This document shows positions 8,018 through 17,900 of a stretch of DNA of 64,000 nt, in pieces; within the stretch, counting starts at the first letter, position 1; every line of letters starts with the position of its first letter. The stretch covers positions 1-64,000 of the forward strand of contig JAAWDH010000041.1 of NCBI GenBank assembly GCA_022793675.1. Reading direction: 5' to 3'. The notes beneath the pieces were generated by a model. It ran no database searches, had not been told where the DNA came from, and saw only the letters and a list, made by a program, of their open reading frames with translations. The DNA comes from Oscillospiraceae bacterium. GTDB taxonomy: Bacteria; Bacillota; Clostridia; Oscillospirales; Ruminococcaceae. The translations under genes and the position numbers were made by a program.

Positions 8018-9022
8018 TTATTTGATGATGACGGTTTCGCCCTCTTCCAGCCCGCTGACCACCTCAACGCTAGCGGTGGTCTTAATACCGGTTTCGATGA
8101 TCCGTTCTTTTTTGACACCGTTTTCCAAAATCAGTATATAGGATTCGCCGGAATAAACCGACACCACGTTGCGGGGGACGATCAGTACATCCTCTTTGCG
8201 CTCGCGGATCAGCTCGGCCGTAACCCCTTTGCCCAGCAGCGCCTTATCTTCGGGGACGGGGTCGGTCAAGGCAATGCGGGCGAAGGGCTGGCCCTTTTCG
8301 ATGGCCAAGTCGGGCATATTAGCGGAAGTGGAGACCACCTTGCCGGCGTAGCTCTCGCGGTCAACCTTCACGACGACCTCCTTGCCCAGCTGGAAATCGC
8401 CGACCTGATCGCCCATGCACTCCACCTGCAGCGAATTGGGGTCCACCAGCCGGATCAGCAGGCTGCGGGCAGCGATATACTCGCCGATGCTCTGCTTGGC
8501 GATATAGGCAATCATACCATCAGCGGGGGCATAGATGCACTGCTTGGCGAGTTCCTCCTCAAGCTGGGTAAGCTGGAGGTTTTGCAGCTCGTAGTCGATC
8601 TGGGCAAGCCTTATGGAAGATGCAGTCGCGTTTTCAGCGCTTTTTGCCATATCCAGCGCAATTTTCGCCCGTTCGGCGACCAAGCGCTGTTTTTTAATGT
8701 CCAGTTCCAGCGCATCGGTGTCCAGCCTCGCTAACAGCTGGCCTTTTTCAACCATGTCGCCCTGTTTAACGGCGATTTCGCTTAAATAGCCTGAGCGTTT
8801 CTCAAAAGAGAGGTCGTAGGAAGTGGTTGAAATAAAACTGCCCAAAACAGAAACGCTGTCAACAATCGTCCCGCGCTCGGCCGTCGTCGTCGTGTAGCTG
8901 ACAGCGGCGGGGGATTTTAAAGGCGGAGCCAGCGCCTCTTCTTCGGCAGGGAACAGGCTGCATCCGCCCAGCGTCAGGGCAAGCAGCAGCGCAGCGGCGG
9001 CGGGGATGCTCTTATGTTTCAT
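8018..9022 (-). CDS. MacA/HlyD-like efflux adaptor lipoprotein
   Basis: The 334-residue protein has a lipobox LTLGGC with Cys21 as acylation site. A lipoyl/barrel-sandwich half motif (GYLSEIAVKQGDMVEKGQ), a coiled-coil hairpin (~108-160), the second lipoyl half (YAPADGMIAYI) and a C-terminal beta-barrel ending GLEEGETVIIK follow. This is the membrane-fusion architecture of MacA-type adaptors that work with FtsX-type permeases. It is first in the operon, behind a recognisable promoter, and should sit on the outer face of the membrane. Confidence 0.9.
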   Translation of the reverse strand: MKHKSIPAAAALLLALTLGGCSLFPAEEEALAPPLKSPAAVSYTTTTAERGTIVDSVSVLGSFISTTSYDLSFEKRSGYLSEIAVKQGDMVEKGQLLARLDTDALELDIKKQRLVAERAKIALDMAKSAENATASSIRLAQIDYELQNLQLTQLEEELAKQCIYAPADGMIAYIAKQSIGEYIAARSLLIRLVDPNSLQVECMGDQVGDFQLGKEVVVKVDRESYAGKVVSTSANMPDLAIEKGQPFARIALTDPVPEDKALLGKGVTAELIRERKEDVLIVPRNVVSVYSGESYILILENGVKKERIIETGIKTTASVEVVSGLEEGETVIIK

Positions 9023-9061
9023 CGTTGATTCCTCTTTTCATCAAAAACAGACACTGCATTT

Positions 9062-9090
9062 ATTATCACATATTTTTTGAGGGATTACAA
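9062..9090 (-). promoter_or_regulatory. Promoter of the export operon
   Basis: On the minus strand TTGTAA (9085-9090) and GATAAT (9062-9067) are separated by 17 bases and lie ~40 bases before the adaptor start. Confidence 0.55.
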
Positions 9091-9138
9091 GGATAAAATT
9101 GCCTAGTCTGCAAATTATTTTGTTTACATATACGTCAA

Positions 9139-9245
9139 AAGCAGGCTGCAAAGGGTACGGGGGTACGGCGCTTTCTGAAGGAAAGCCTAGCTTAGCGAAA
9201 CTAAGCTGCAAAGACTTTTACAGATTTGCCCGCCTACTGCGTCGG
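9139..9245 (+). repeat. Dispersed intergenic repeat, copy A
   Basis: The copy reads GTACGG-CGCTTTCTGAAGGAAAGC, an AGCTTAG palindrome, GCAAAGACTTTTA, then GCCTACTGCGTCGG. The first part closely matches the copy at 39,250, and the second is the reverse complement of a module in the copies at 42.5 kb and 57.9 kb. It lies between two divergent genes, upstream of the ppk2 promoter. Confidence 0.8.
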
Positions 9246-9296
9246 ACACGCTGCCAGCTGCAACAGAAAAAAGGGGAGTTGTTTTCTAAAATATTG

Positions 9297-9325
9297 TTGA
9301 TTTTCTTTCGGTTTTCGTCTATAAT
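9297..9325 (+). promoter_or_regulatory. Promoter of the polyphosphate kinase gene
   Basis: TTGATT (9297-9302) and TATAAT (9320-9325) are separated by 17 bases. The transcript would have a ~90-base leader before the start at 9423. Confidence 0.65.
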
Positions 9326-9422
9326 AATAGAAAAGGCAGCCGCCCATTTCCGCCGCACTCTGCACAGCGGGCCGGGAGCTGCCGCATTATGCCGATGCAG
9401 AGCGGCAGATTGGAGATTCGCT

Positions 9423-10904
9423 ATGCTGGACACTGTCAATCTGAAAAAAACAACAATGAAGGAGGAATACAAGCCCGAAAGCCGCCGGCTCAAAGAGGAG
9501 CTGGCTATGCTGCAGGTAACGCTCCGGGAGAAAAAGCTGCCGGTGATCGTCCTTTTTGAGGGCTGGAGCGCCGCCGGCAAAGGGAGCCTGATCGCTGATA
9601 TGATCCTGACGCTTGACCCCCGCAGCTTCAAGGTCTATTCCACCCTGCCCCCCACTGTTGAGGAAAGCCGCAAACCCCCGCTCTGGCGGTACTGGCGGAT
9701 GGTCCCCGCCCGCGGCCAGATGACCATCCTTGACCGCAGCTGGTACCAGGAGGTGTCGGTGGACAGGCTGGAAAAGGGGCTTTCCGACGACGAAGTTTTC
9801 TGCCGGATGGACAGCATCAAAACCTTTGAACGCCAGCTTACCGACGATGGCTATCTGGTTGTCAAGTTTTTCCTCCATATCTCCCAGAAAGAGCAGAAAC
9901 ACCGCCTTGACCGCCTTGCCGCCGACAGGAATACCCGCTGGCGGGTCACCAAGGCCGACCGCCGCCGCAATGAACATTATGACGAGTATTATCGCGCTTT
10001 TGACCAGATGCTCGACTACACCAGCACCGAAAACGCACCTTGGCACCCGGTTTCCTGCCACGATAAGAAAAGCGCGCTGATTGAGATTTACCATACGGTC
10101 ATCGACTCCATCAACGCAGCGCTGGCTGAAAAGGAAGAACTTGACAAGGCCGTCAGCCCGATTACCGCCGCCGAGCGTTTCAGCCTAGTGAAAATGCCGC
10201 GCCTCTGCGAGGTCGACCTTGCCCGCAGCATTGACGAGGAGGAGTATAAACGGGTGCTGAAAAAGAAACAGGCCCGCCTTCACGAGCTTCATAACGAGCT
10301 TTATCTCCGCAAAATCCCAGTGATTGTCGCCTATGAGGGTTGGGACGCCGCCGGCAAGGGCGGCAACATCAAACGGGTCGCGGCCGCGCTTGATCCTAGG
10401 GGCTACGAGGCTATCCCTATCGCTGCGCCCACCCCGGAGGAGCTTGCCCACCATTACCTGTGGCGGTTCTGGTCAAGGCTTCCAAAAACGGGGCATATTG
10501 CTATTTTTGACCGCACCTGGTATGGGCGGGTGATGGTTGAACGGCTTGAAGGATTTTGCAGCGAAGACGACTGGCACAGGGCCTATACCGAAATCAACGA
10601 ATTCGAGCAGGAGCTGGCTGCCTGGGGAGCGGTGCTGGTCAAATTTTGGATCCATATTGACAAGGACGAGCAGCTCCGCCGCTTCACCGACCGTCAAAAT
10701 ACCCCCTCCAAACAGTGGAAAATTACCGACGAGGACTGGCGCAACCGCGAAAAGTGGGATCTCTATGAAGAGGCTGTCGACGATATGCTGCGCCTGACCT
10801 CCACCGACTTCGCCCCCTGGACGATCATCGAATCTAATGATAAGAAATTCGCCCGCATCAAAGCGCTGACCGTGCTGATTGACGCTATTGAAAACGCCCT
10901 GTAA
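9423..10904 (+). CDS. Polyphosphate kinase 2 / polyphosphate:AMP phosphotransferase, two-domain form
   Basis: The 493-residue protein consists of two tandem PPK2 domains. The first has Walker A GWSAAGKGS (47-55) and a TILDRSWY Walker B. The second has GWDAAGKGG and IFDRTWYGRV. Two-domain (class II, Pap-like) members transfer phosphate from polyphosphate to AMP to make ADP; class I enzymes phosphorylate ADP. The start at 9423 follows a GGAG site; the frame is open further upstream but runs into repeat DNA. It is transcribed alone and ends in a terminator. It may buffer adenylate pools during stress using stored polyphosphate. Confidence 0.9.
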   Translation: MLDTVNLKKTTMKEEYKPESRRLKEELAMLQVTLREKKLPVIVLFEGWSAAGKGSLIADMILTLDPRSFKVYSTLPPTVEESRKPPLWRYWRMVPARGQMTILDRSWYQEVSVDRLEKGLSDDEVFCRMDSIKTFERQLTDDGYLVVKFFLHISQKEQKHRLDRLAADRNTRWRVTKADRRRNEHYDEYYRAFDQMLDYTSTENAPWHPVSCHDKKSALIEIYHTVIDSINAALAEKEELDKAVSPITAAERFSLVKMPRLCEVDLARSIDEEEYKRVLKKKQARLHELHNELYLRKIPVIVAYEGWDAAGKGGNIKRVAAALDPRGYEAIPIAAPTPEELAHHYLWRFWSRLPKTGHIAIFDRTWYGRVMVERLEGFCSEDDWHRAYTEINEFEQELAAWGAVLVKFWIHIDKDEQLRRFTDRQNTPSKQWKITDEDWRNREKWDLYEEAVDDMLRLTSTDFAPWTIIESNDKKFARIKALTVLIDAIENAL

Positions 10905-10923
10905 TCTTCTAAGCGATGCTGGA

Positions 10924-10958
10924 AGCCCCGATGCCGTTTTCGCGGTACCGGGGCTTTG
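10924..10958 (+). terminator. Terminator after ppk2
   Basis: A hairpin pairs AGCCCCG (10924-10930) with CGGGGCT (10949-10955), with an inner CCG/CGG stem, and ends in TTTGGGCTT. It is placed between ppk2 and the convergent GAP1-like gene. Confidence 0.6.
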
Positions 10959-10992
10959 GGCTTGCCTGTTTTAATATTCAGCTGGCTCCGTA

Positions 10993-13725
10993 TCAGTTCC
11001 GCCTGCCGCCGAACAAACCGCTGAAAAATCCCCCTTTGGGCTTTTCAGCATGGGCGGAAGCAGCTTGCAGCAGCGCGGAGAGTTTTTCCCGCACCACGCC
11101 GTCGCAGGAGTTAAGCTTCATCGCCTGCTCTGGCATCCCTGGACGGAAATAGGCGGCAAATTGTTTTTCCAGCACCTGTTCTGTGATTTCCTGAAGCCAT
11201 TGTATATAGGCGGCGTCCCTAGCGGGGACTTTATATTGATAAGAAACGGCGTCCGCCAAAGGGGCCATGCCCTCTTCCAGGATATGGCGGGGTTTGCAGG
11301 TTGAAAGCGCCGCCTGCACATACTGGCTGACATATTGGACAAGCCCCTGCAGGTCGCCGGCATCGAATACCATAGCTGAAAGCATCCACAGATGCAGCTC
11401 GCCAACGCGCATTTCCGCGACCCTGCCGCAGAGTTCTTGGTAATAGCGGCTGCAGCAAAACGCCTGGTCATAGGGAAGCTGGAGCATCAGGAAGCTTTTG
11501 AAAGCGCTGCGGACGGCGTCTTCCCTTTTTGGCTTCTCTACCGCCCGCTTCAGCTCGAACATTACGGCTGGACGGGAGGTTTTTTTTAGTTTGACTGCCC
11601 AGGCTTTCATCTCAGCAAAACAGCTCACCAGCTCCGGCCCGCCATCAATTGGCAGCCGGTTATTCGCCAGCGCGAAAAGCCACCACTCAACCGTCTCCGA
11701 AAGGCGGCAGGTTTCAATGGCGTAGATGATTTTTTCAAAGTCGCGCAGCGGTGCGCAGGCAATCCAGGTGCCGAAGAGCTGTCTGCCGGTGTGCTCTTCC
11801 GCCCCCAGCACCTTGATCGCCTCAAGGAAAGCGCGGGTCACCGTCCCGTCGCAGGTTTTGGTTTTTTCGACCCGGTTGGCCAACATCTGCTCAATCAGCT
11901 GGATAGACGCTTGGCCGGAACAGGAGAGGCTGCGGCAAAGGCCGGGCAGGTCGTCGCCCGCCGCCGCCAGTACGGCGTCCCACCAAGCTGGAACTTTCTG
12001 GGGGGCGCAGCGGTTCAGGTAATCCGCCCCCCACAGCGCCGTACGGTTCAAAAGCTCGCTGTTCTCCCGCAAAGCCGACAGGTTGCGGCGCAGCCGCTCC
12101 GGGTCGGGCAGCAGCCCCACCATGCAGGTGCAGATAAATTGCAGCTTGACCTCGCTTTCCAGCACATCGCTGCCGCTGACGCCGTTCTGGCTCATCATGA
12201 CGATGAACATGGACTGCAGCAGTTCGACCGTTTCCGGCGGAAAACGGAGCAGCCTTTGGGTATATTCGGGCAGTTCCGTATCGCCCAGCAGCTCGCCCAA
12301 CACTACCTTAGAAAGTGCCGCAAGCCCCGGGGCCTGCAGCGCCTTCCACAGTGCCCGCAGCGCGCCGCCCGATTCCGGCAGGCTGTCCATCAGCCGGCGG
12401 CCGTAGTCCATCGTCAGCGCAACCACGTTCTGTTCGCGCTTCAAAAAGACGGAGAGCTTGTACATGATATTCAGCAGCAGCCCGCCGCCGCGCAGGTCCT
12501 CTGCAAACATCCGCGGATAAGCGCCAAGGCACTCATCCAGCAGGTATTCAGCCAGCGCCGCTGAAATCGGCGGGCCTTTTTGCAGGAGCCTGGCCAAATA
12601 GGAAACGGTTTTGTCATACTGCCAGAGGTTTCCTTTGTGGGCAGAATCAAGGAGATATTGGTAGGCGTCGAACAGTTCCGGCAGCTCCGCACTGATTTCA
12701 GTAAAGCCAAAGCCCGGCAGCACTACCCGGCAAAAATCGGAGATGTCCTCGCCAGCTTGTACGGCTGCTGTGTAGTAAGCTTTTTCTATCGCAGGGCCGG
12801 GATCAAAGGAAAGGGTTTTATTGACGCCGTCCAACAGCACAAAATTGCTGGTAGGCAGCACCCTCAGCGCGTTGCAGAAGCTATCCTGGGGATGGTAGGC
12901 GACAATCATACACTGGGGACGGCGGGACTGCCGGCCGCCCCGGCTGGGAAGCTGGGAGGCATGGCCAGCGTCGTCGGTATAATAGAAAAGCGCGCTGTCA
13001 GCCTGGGTGCCTAACTTGGAGCGGTTGGTGGAAAAGGAAACGGTACGGGCCATTTCCGGCGAAAGGGCCAGTTCCACCGCCGCAACCCAGAGGGCCGCAT
13101 TTTCGGCGGTATCCTTAATCAGCAGCACCTTGCGTTCGCTTTCGGGCTTTTCGTACTCCTGAAGGACAAACCAGATGGCTGATTTTATCATTTTCTCACG
13201 GCCGTCCGCAAACAGGCGTACCTTTTCCAGGGTAATATCCCCAGGGGCGGTTTTAGCGGACAGCTGCGGAAGCATATCCGGGACAGCCGCTGGGTCGTCG
13301 TCAAGGTAATAGTCGTTTTCTGAGATAAGATGGGCGTCCCAGACCTTCGCCCCGAACCATTCAAAAGGATAGCCCTCAATCTCCCCAATCAAGCACTGTT
13401 TAACATAGGTGCCGCTGCGGTGCGTTTTGCCGTTTTTCCGCGGCGTCTCGCAGCGGGGGCGGGCAAACTCGAACCAAAAGGCGTGGCCTTTGGGAAGGGA
13501 GAAGTATTCATAGGAATGGAACAGGCCAATTGGCGCAGACTCATTAGAAGCGTTTTTCAGCGCCAGCCGCTGCTGCAAGAAAAGCAAGTTTTCGCTCTGC
13601 CCGTCAGCAGCCAGCCCGGCGCTCATCGAAAAGACGCCAAAACCGTCCCCATCCCGCACGACGTTCCCCTTATTTTTCAGATCGCGGTAAGGGGAGCACC
13701 GCGTATAAACCAGCTGGTTCAGCAT
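10993..13725 (-). CDS. GAP1-like (GTPase-associated protein 1) large protein
   Basis: The 910-residue soluble protein begins MLNQLVYTRCSPYRDL, after an AAAGGATGG ribosome binding site; a longer frame to 13779 lacks support. The N-terminus (QLVYTR, GFGVFS, EYFSLP, then LIG..GYPFEWFGA and a DDDP loop) resembles the GAP1-N domain that accompanies double-GTPase proteins in predicted bacterial conflict systems. The rest is mostly alpha-helical, like the GAP1 middle and C-terminal regions. It is the last gene of the seven-gene chaperone/GTPase cassette, 64 bases after the zinc-ribbon GTPase stop. Biochemical function is not known; the family name reflects genomic association. The assignment is from memory of the family pattern and needs a profile search. 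Confidence 0.7.
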   Translation of the reverse strand: MLNQLVYTRCSPYRDLKNKGNVVRDGDGFGVFSMSAGLAADGQSENLLFLQQRLALKNASNESAPIGLFHSYEYFSLPKGHAFWFEFARPRCETPRKNGKTHRSGTYVKQCLIGEIEGYPFEWFGAKVWDAHLISENDYYLDDDPAAVPDMLPQLSAKTAPGDITLEKVRLFADGREKMIKSAIWFVLQEYEKPESERKVLLIKDTAENAALWVAAVELALSPEMARTVSFSTNRSKLGTQADSALFYYTDDAGHASQLPSRGGRQSRRPQCMIVAYHPQDSFCNALRVLPTSNFVLLDGVNKTLSFDPGPAIEKAYYTAAVQAGEDISDFCRVVLPGFGFTEISAELPELFDAYQYLLDSAHKGNLWQYDKTVSYLARLLQKGPPISAALAEYLLDECLGAYPRMFAEDLRGGGLLLNIMYKLSVFLKREQNVVALTMDYGRRLMDSLPESGGALRALWKALQAPGLAALSKVVLGELLGDTELPEYTQRLLRFPPETVELLQSMFIVMMSQNGVSGSDVLESEVKLQFICTCMVGLLPDPERLRRNLSALRENSELLNRTALWGADYLNRCAPQKVPAWWDAVLAAAGDDLPGLCRSLSCSGQASIQLIEQMLANRVEKTKTCDGTVTRAFLEAIKVLGAEEHTGRQLFGTWIACAPLRDFEKIIYAIETCRLSETVEWWLFALANNRLPIDGGPELVSCFAEMKAWAVKLKKTSRPAVMFELKRAVEKPKREDAVRSAFKSFLMLQLPYDQAFCCSRYYQELCGRVAEMRVGELHLWMLSAMVFDAGDLQGLVQYVSQYVQAALSTCKPRHILEEGMAPLADAVSYQYKVPARDAAYIQWLQEITEQVLEKQFAAYFRPGMPEQAMKLNSCDGVVREKLSALLQAASAHAEKPKGGFFSGLFGGRRN

Positions 13726-13789
13726 TGCTTGCCATCCTTTCTTGTATCGCGGCGGCAGAGCGCGGGGCGCTGCTGCCATGAAGGGCTTC

Positions 13790-14902
13790 TTATAGCTCTG
13801 GGATGATGTTTTCCCGGGTCAGCATCCACATCAGCGGATCCAGCACCCGGTGGGGCATCACCCGCCCCAGCTGGAAATCGCCGGTCGGCGGCTGCCCAAA
13901 GCTGGACACCCCGAAAAAGCGGACTTTTTTCATCTGGAACTCGGTGTCGACAGCGTCTAGGAAAGCGGTTTCACCCTGGCTTGCAAGCCAGTCGCGGATC
14001 TCGGCGTCCACAGCGTCGGCATCCGCCTTGACAAAGCCCTTACGGGCCAGGTGGGGGCTAGGCTGCATAACTGTAGACTGGCCAAAGCTATCTTTTACGG
14101 CGTCGAGCTTGGTAAATACGACGGCGACGTCGCGGTCGATCAGCCGGCCGGGCGCGATGCTGCAGCTCTGGCGGATATAGTTGGCTAAGCCGTTGACCAT
14201 ATTGGCAGAAGCGCCGGCAGCGTGTTCCGCCGTGGTCGACCAGTTGAAGACGTTTTCAGAAATGCGCTGGCGGATACCAGGGAGGGCAAGGGGGTCAATC
14301 AGCACCACCAGCGTTTTGGAGCCGGATATATAGCGGCTGATGACCGCATCGATATGTTCAGCGTCCTCACCCGCGCCGTCAAAAATGGTCAAGGAATAGG
14401 AGGGGATATTTTTCTGGGTCATTTTGGTGCGGTCGCGCAGCCGCCACTGCTGGGGCTGGGGCGGCATACCGGGCGGGGTGGCGTCTACTGGCCGGCGGGT
14501 CTCATAGATGCTTTGGTCGTTAATCTGGAAGACAGCGCTGGTGTCGGGGTCCATCGGAGCCAGCACCAGCGGCGTGCCAGGGGTATTGCGCAGCTCATGG
14601 AGCATTGTAGTCAGGAAATTGGTCTTGCCCGCCCCGCTGATCCCCAGGATGCTGAAGCGCAGGTATTTGGCGTAGTCCATGATGTCTGCCGGGAGCTTTG
14701 CCCCGCAGTGGCCGCAGTGCTTATCGCTGGCCAGGGTTTTGTGGCAGGACGGCGACGGGCAGGACGGCAGCCGCCCTCGCATGGCTCCTATAGCAGACTG
14801 GCGTACCTCCGCCCCGCAGAGCGGGCAGGCCAGTTTGATATCTTTAGCCCGCAGCGCCTGCAGGCAGTAGGGGCAAAGGATGTCGGAATGCAGCAAAGGC
14901 AT
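13790..14902 (-). CDS. Zinc-ribbon GTPase of the TRAFAC/double-GTPase type (soluble)
   Basis: The 370-residue protein starts at MPLLHSDILC behind an ideal AGGAGG site. Two N-terminal zinc ribbons (CPYC..CPLC and CPSPSC..CGHC, Cys at 10, 13, 26, 29, 48, 53, 63, 66) precede a GTPase domain with Walker A GISGAGKT (87-94), a G3-like FDGAGED and a G4 TKLD. It resembles the DO-GTPase2-like proteins seen beside GAP1. There is no membrane segment, unlike the related GTPase at the head of the same cassette, so the two may form a membrane-bound and soluble pair. Confidence 0.82.
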   Translation of the reverse strand: MPLLHSDILCPYCLQALRAKDIKLACPLCGAEVRQSAIGAMRGRLPSCPSPSCHKTLASDKHCGHCGAKLPADIMDYAKYLRFSILGISGAGKTNFLTTMLHELRNTPGTPLVLAPMDPDTSAVFQINDQSIYETRRPVDATPPGMPPQPQQWRLRDRTKMTQKNIPSYSLTIFDGAGEDAEHIDAVISRYISGSKTLVVLIDPLALPGIRQRISENVFNWSTTAEHAAGASANMVNGLANYIRQSCSIAPGRLIDRDVAVVFTKLDAVKDSFGQSTVMQPSPHLARKGFVKADADAVDAEIRDWLASQGETAFLDAVDTEFQMKKVRFFGVSSFGQPPTGDFQLGRVMPHRVLDPLMWMLTRENIIPEL

Positions 14903-14972
14903 GGGTGTTCCTCCTAGGGTGTTTATATTGACGCGTCGGGCAGCCTGAAGCGGGAACCTGGGTTTTACGGCG

Positions 14973-17900
14973 TCAAGGCAGGTTTGGCACCTTCGCGGCG
15001 CCAACATCGGCGCATCTAATTTCAAACTCTGCAAGGTCATTATCCGAAATCAATAGCCGCAGGTTGGCCCCCGACCCTACTTCCGCCCAGACGCTGTCCG
15101 GCAGCCGCAGCGTATAGGTGTCGCGGGGATAGGCCGAAAAGCCGCTGTCTGATTCCGGAATTGTGGCCAGCACGACGTTTTTGGGATCTTGAAGCCGCAT
15201 CGGGATATGGCCGTCGGTACGGTACACCAGTTTGATCTCTGGGGTTTCCGGCGCATGGCAGCAGACCGCCAGCACGAAATCTTTTGCTTTGGGCTTGCCG
15301 AAAAAGCTGCTGCCCCAGGAAAAACTGTAGCCAATCTGGGACTTGGGGCGGTTGCTCAGCCGCATCCGCGAAACATCGGAATAGACGATGCCGCCGTCAG
15401 GCATCCGGAATTGGCCAATCACCGAAATATAAAGATCCTCTTGGGGGACGGACTCCATGACGATCGCCCCGTCGCGCCGGTATTCGGCCGCCGTCAGGGA
15501 GTAGAGCAGGCAGCGTTTGGCATCGTTGACCGTCGCCCAGGGCGGTTTAGCGTCGGTTTTGACAGAAGCGATATAATAGATGCGTTCCAAATGCTGCGAC
15601 AGCTGCCGCAGGCGGATAATCAGCCGCCCGTTCTCAATCCTCGAAGCGCCGCGGTCGATCTCACAAGGTTCGATGCTGGAAGCCTGCAATACCGCCGAAA
15701 CCATGCAGCGGGCGTCGCCGGCCACCACGACGGCAAAATTGACGCTGCTGTTGGCGGGGATGACAAACTGGCAGATGCCGGAAGCCGCTTTGGCCATAGC
15801 CAGCACCTTGCCGCTGCCCAGCGTAGCCTTCAGATCGGCGACGGTGAGGGCGCGCCCAACCAGCGACTGGGCATCGCCGCCAGGAAGCTCCCAGATGGTG
15901 ACAGCCTGGTTCCCCCGGCCGCTGCCGTCCCAATGGACAACAGCGGTGCGGCCTTCCATTTTGAGTGAAACCTGACGCAGGGCCTGTAAAGGCTCCGCCG
16001 GCGACAGAGCTACCGTCGTGCCCCTGCTATAGCGGAAACCAGAGCCGTAGGGGTAGATACATTGCAGGCGGTAACAGTACTGGACGCCGTTTTGAACCTG
16101 GCTGTCGTTAAAACCTGTCTGGGCCTTTTCAACCGCCACTACCGCACCGTCCCCAGGGGTTTCGCCGGGAAAGCCGCCGGTTTTGCGCAGGACCCGCACG
16201 CCGACGCAGTTGCTGGGCAGCGCCCAGCTGAAACGGCAGAGACCGTTGTCGGCGGCAGCCTGGAAAAAGGCCGGGTCAAGTTCGCTGTAGCTGATGACCT
16301 CACAGCCCGCCGGCTCGGAGTAGACACCGTACCGGCAGGCGAAAACCGCATAGCCGTAGCTGACGCCGGGACTAAGGGAACTATCCTGGTACTCCAGGGC
16401 GTTTAGGTCTGCCGCCAGCACCTCGCCGTCGGCATACTGCTTGGGGATACCGCCTTTTTTGCGCACCACTTTGTAGGTAATGCCGCTCTCGCCAGAGGCC
16501 CCCCAGGTCAAGGTACAGACGAGCTTTGGGGTTTCCTTAACAGAAGCCGCCGGATTTTTGGCAGGCTTTGGCTGGATGCTGCCCAGCCGCTCAATGGCCG
16601 GCGAAAAATCCCGGACGACGCGCAGGATCCCAACACAGCGGTCGGCGGCTTCGTTATCCGGCACAGAGGGCGCCGGCATCAGCCTGCGCGCCTCGGCCAG
16701 CTTCGCCGATACCTCTTTGATCTGGCTGTCCAGGCGCAGCTTGGGCAGAGAAGCGGATATTTTGGCGATCGCTTCCTGGGCGCGCTCGTACATCCCGCCG
16801 GCCATCAGGGCCTGAAGCTCGTCAAGGGGCTTTTGGTAGCGCTCGCTGGCGGCTTTGATCTGCTCTTCAAGAGTTTGCAGGGAGGGGTGGCCGGGGTAGG
16901 CGCTTTTGGCGTTGGCCAGCTGTTTGCGCGCTTCGACAAGGTCCATTTCCTCTAGAGCGAATTGGGCGAGTTTGACGTATTCGTCGAAAAACTGCATCTC
17001 GGAAATCAGGAACCCGCAGCTGCAGCGCTCCGCAGAGGCGGGAACCTTGTTGCGGCAGCTGGGGCATTCGGTATAGAGCGCCGCGCCGCAGGCGGAACAG
17101 CGGGCCGCAACGGCCTCCTTGCGGGTGCGGAACTGGGCCGGGGCTTTGCAGCCCCCGCAGGTCACATGGATTAGCGCCTCCACCGGCTCATAAGGGTCGC
17201 CCAAGAGGCCGGCTTCTTGGTTATAGAGGGCCAGCGCGAGGTCATAGTCGGGGAAGTATTTTTGGATGGTCGTGACGCAGCTTTCAGCGAAAAAGCGGTC
17301 CTTTTTAAAGTCTTCGGGGGCGGTCTTCAGAAGGCTGAAAAAGCTCCCAAGCTTTTCAAGCTCCAGCGAGCGGTCATACTTGCGGCGATTGGCCTCGGAG
17401 TTGAAGACCTGGGCGCAGGCCGAATGGAGCAGGTCACCGATCACATGGCCATAACCGCTTAAATTGGCGGTGAATTGGGAAGCTTGGGCCTCCATAATTG
17501 AACAAAGGTCGGCTGTGCGCTTTTTACGGTAGTCCTCGATAGTCAAACCGCTGTCCCCTTTCAGATAGAAGGCCAACTCATAGAGGTTGGTCACCTTGCT
17601 GTGCCAGGGATAGTTGCGCTTGACGTATTGAACGTCGTTTTCCTTTTCAAAGCGGGCGCTGCGCAGGATGTCAAACCATTGGTCTAAATTGGCCAGCGTC
17701 GTCCGCAGCAGGAAAAACTCGTTCAGATTCAGCCGCTTGGCCTTTTCCTGCACCGTAAAGCCTTTCTTTTTATAGGACTTTTCAACCGACTCGATAGACA
17801 GCCCCAGCTTCAGGTGGACGCTGCGGATCTGGGCGCTGGTAACCTCCGGCGAACCGGTTTCATCCACCATCATGATGTCCAGCAGCTGTTCCAGCTGGGC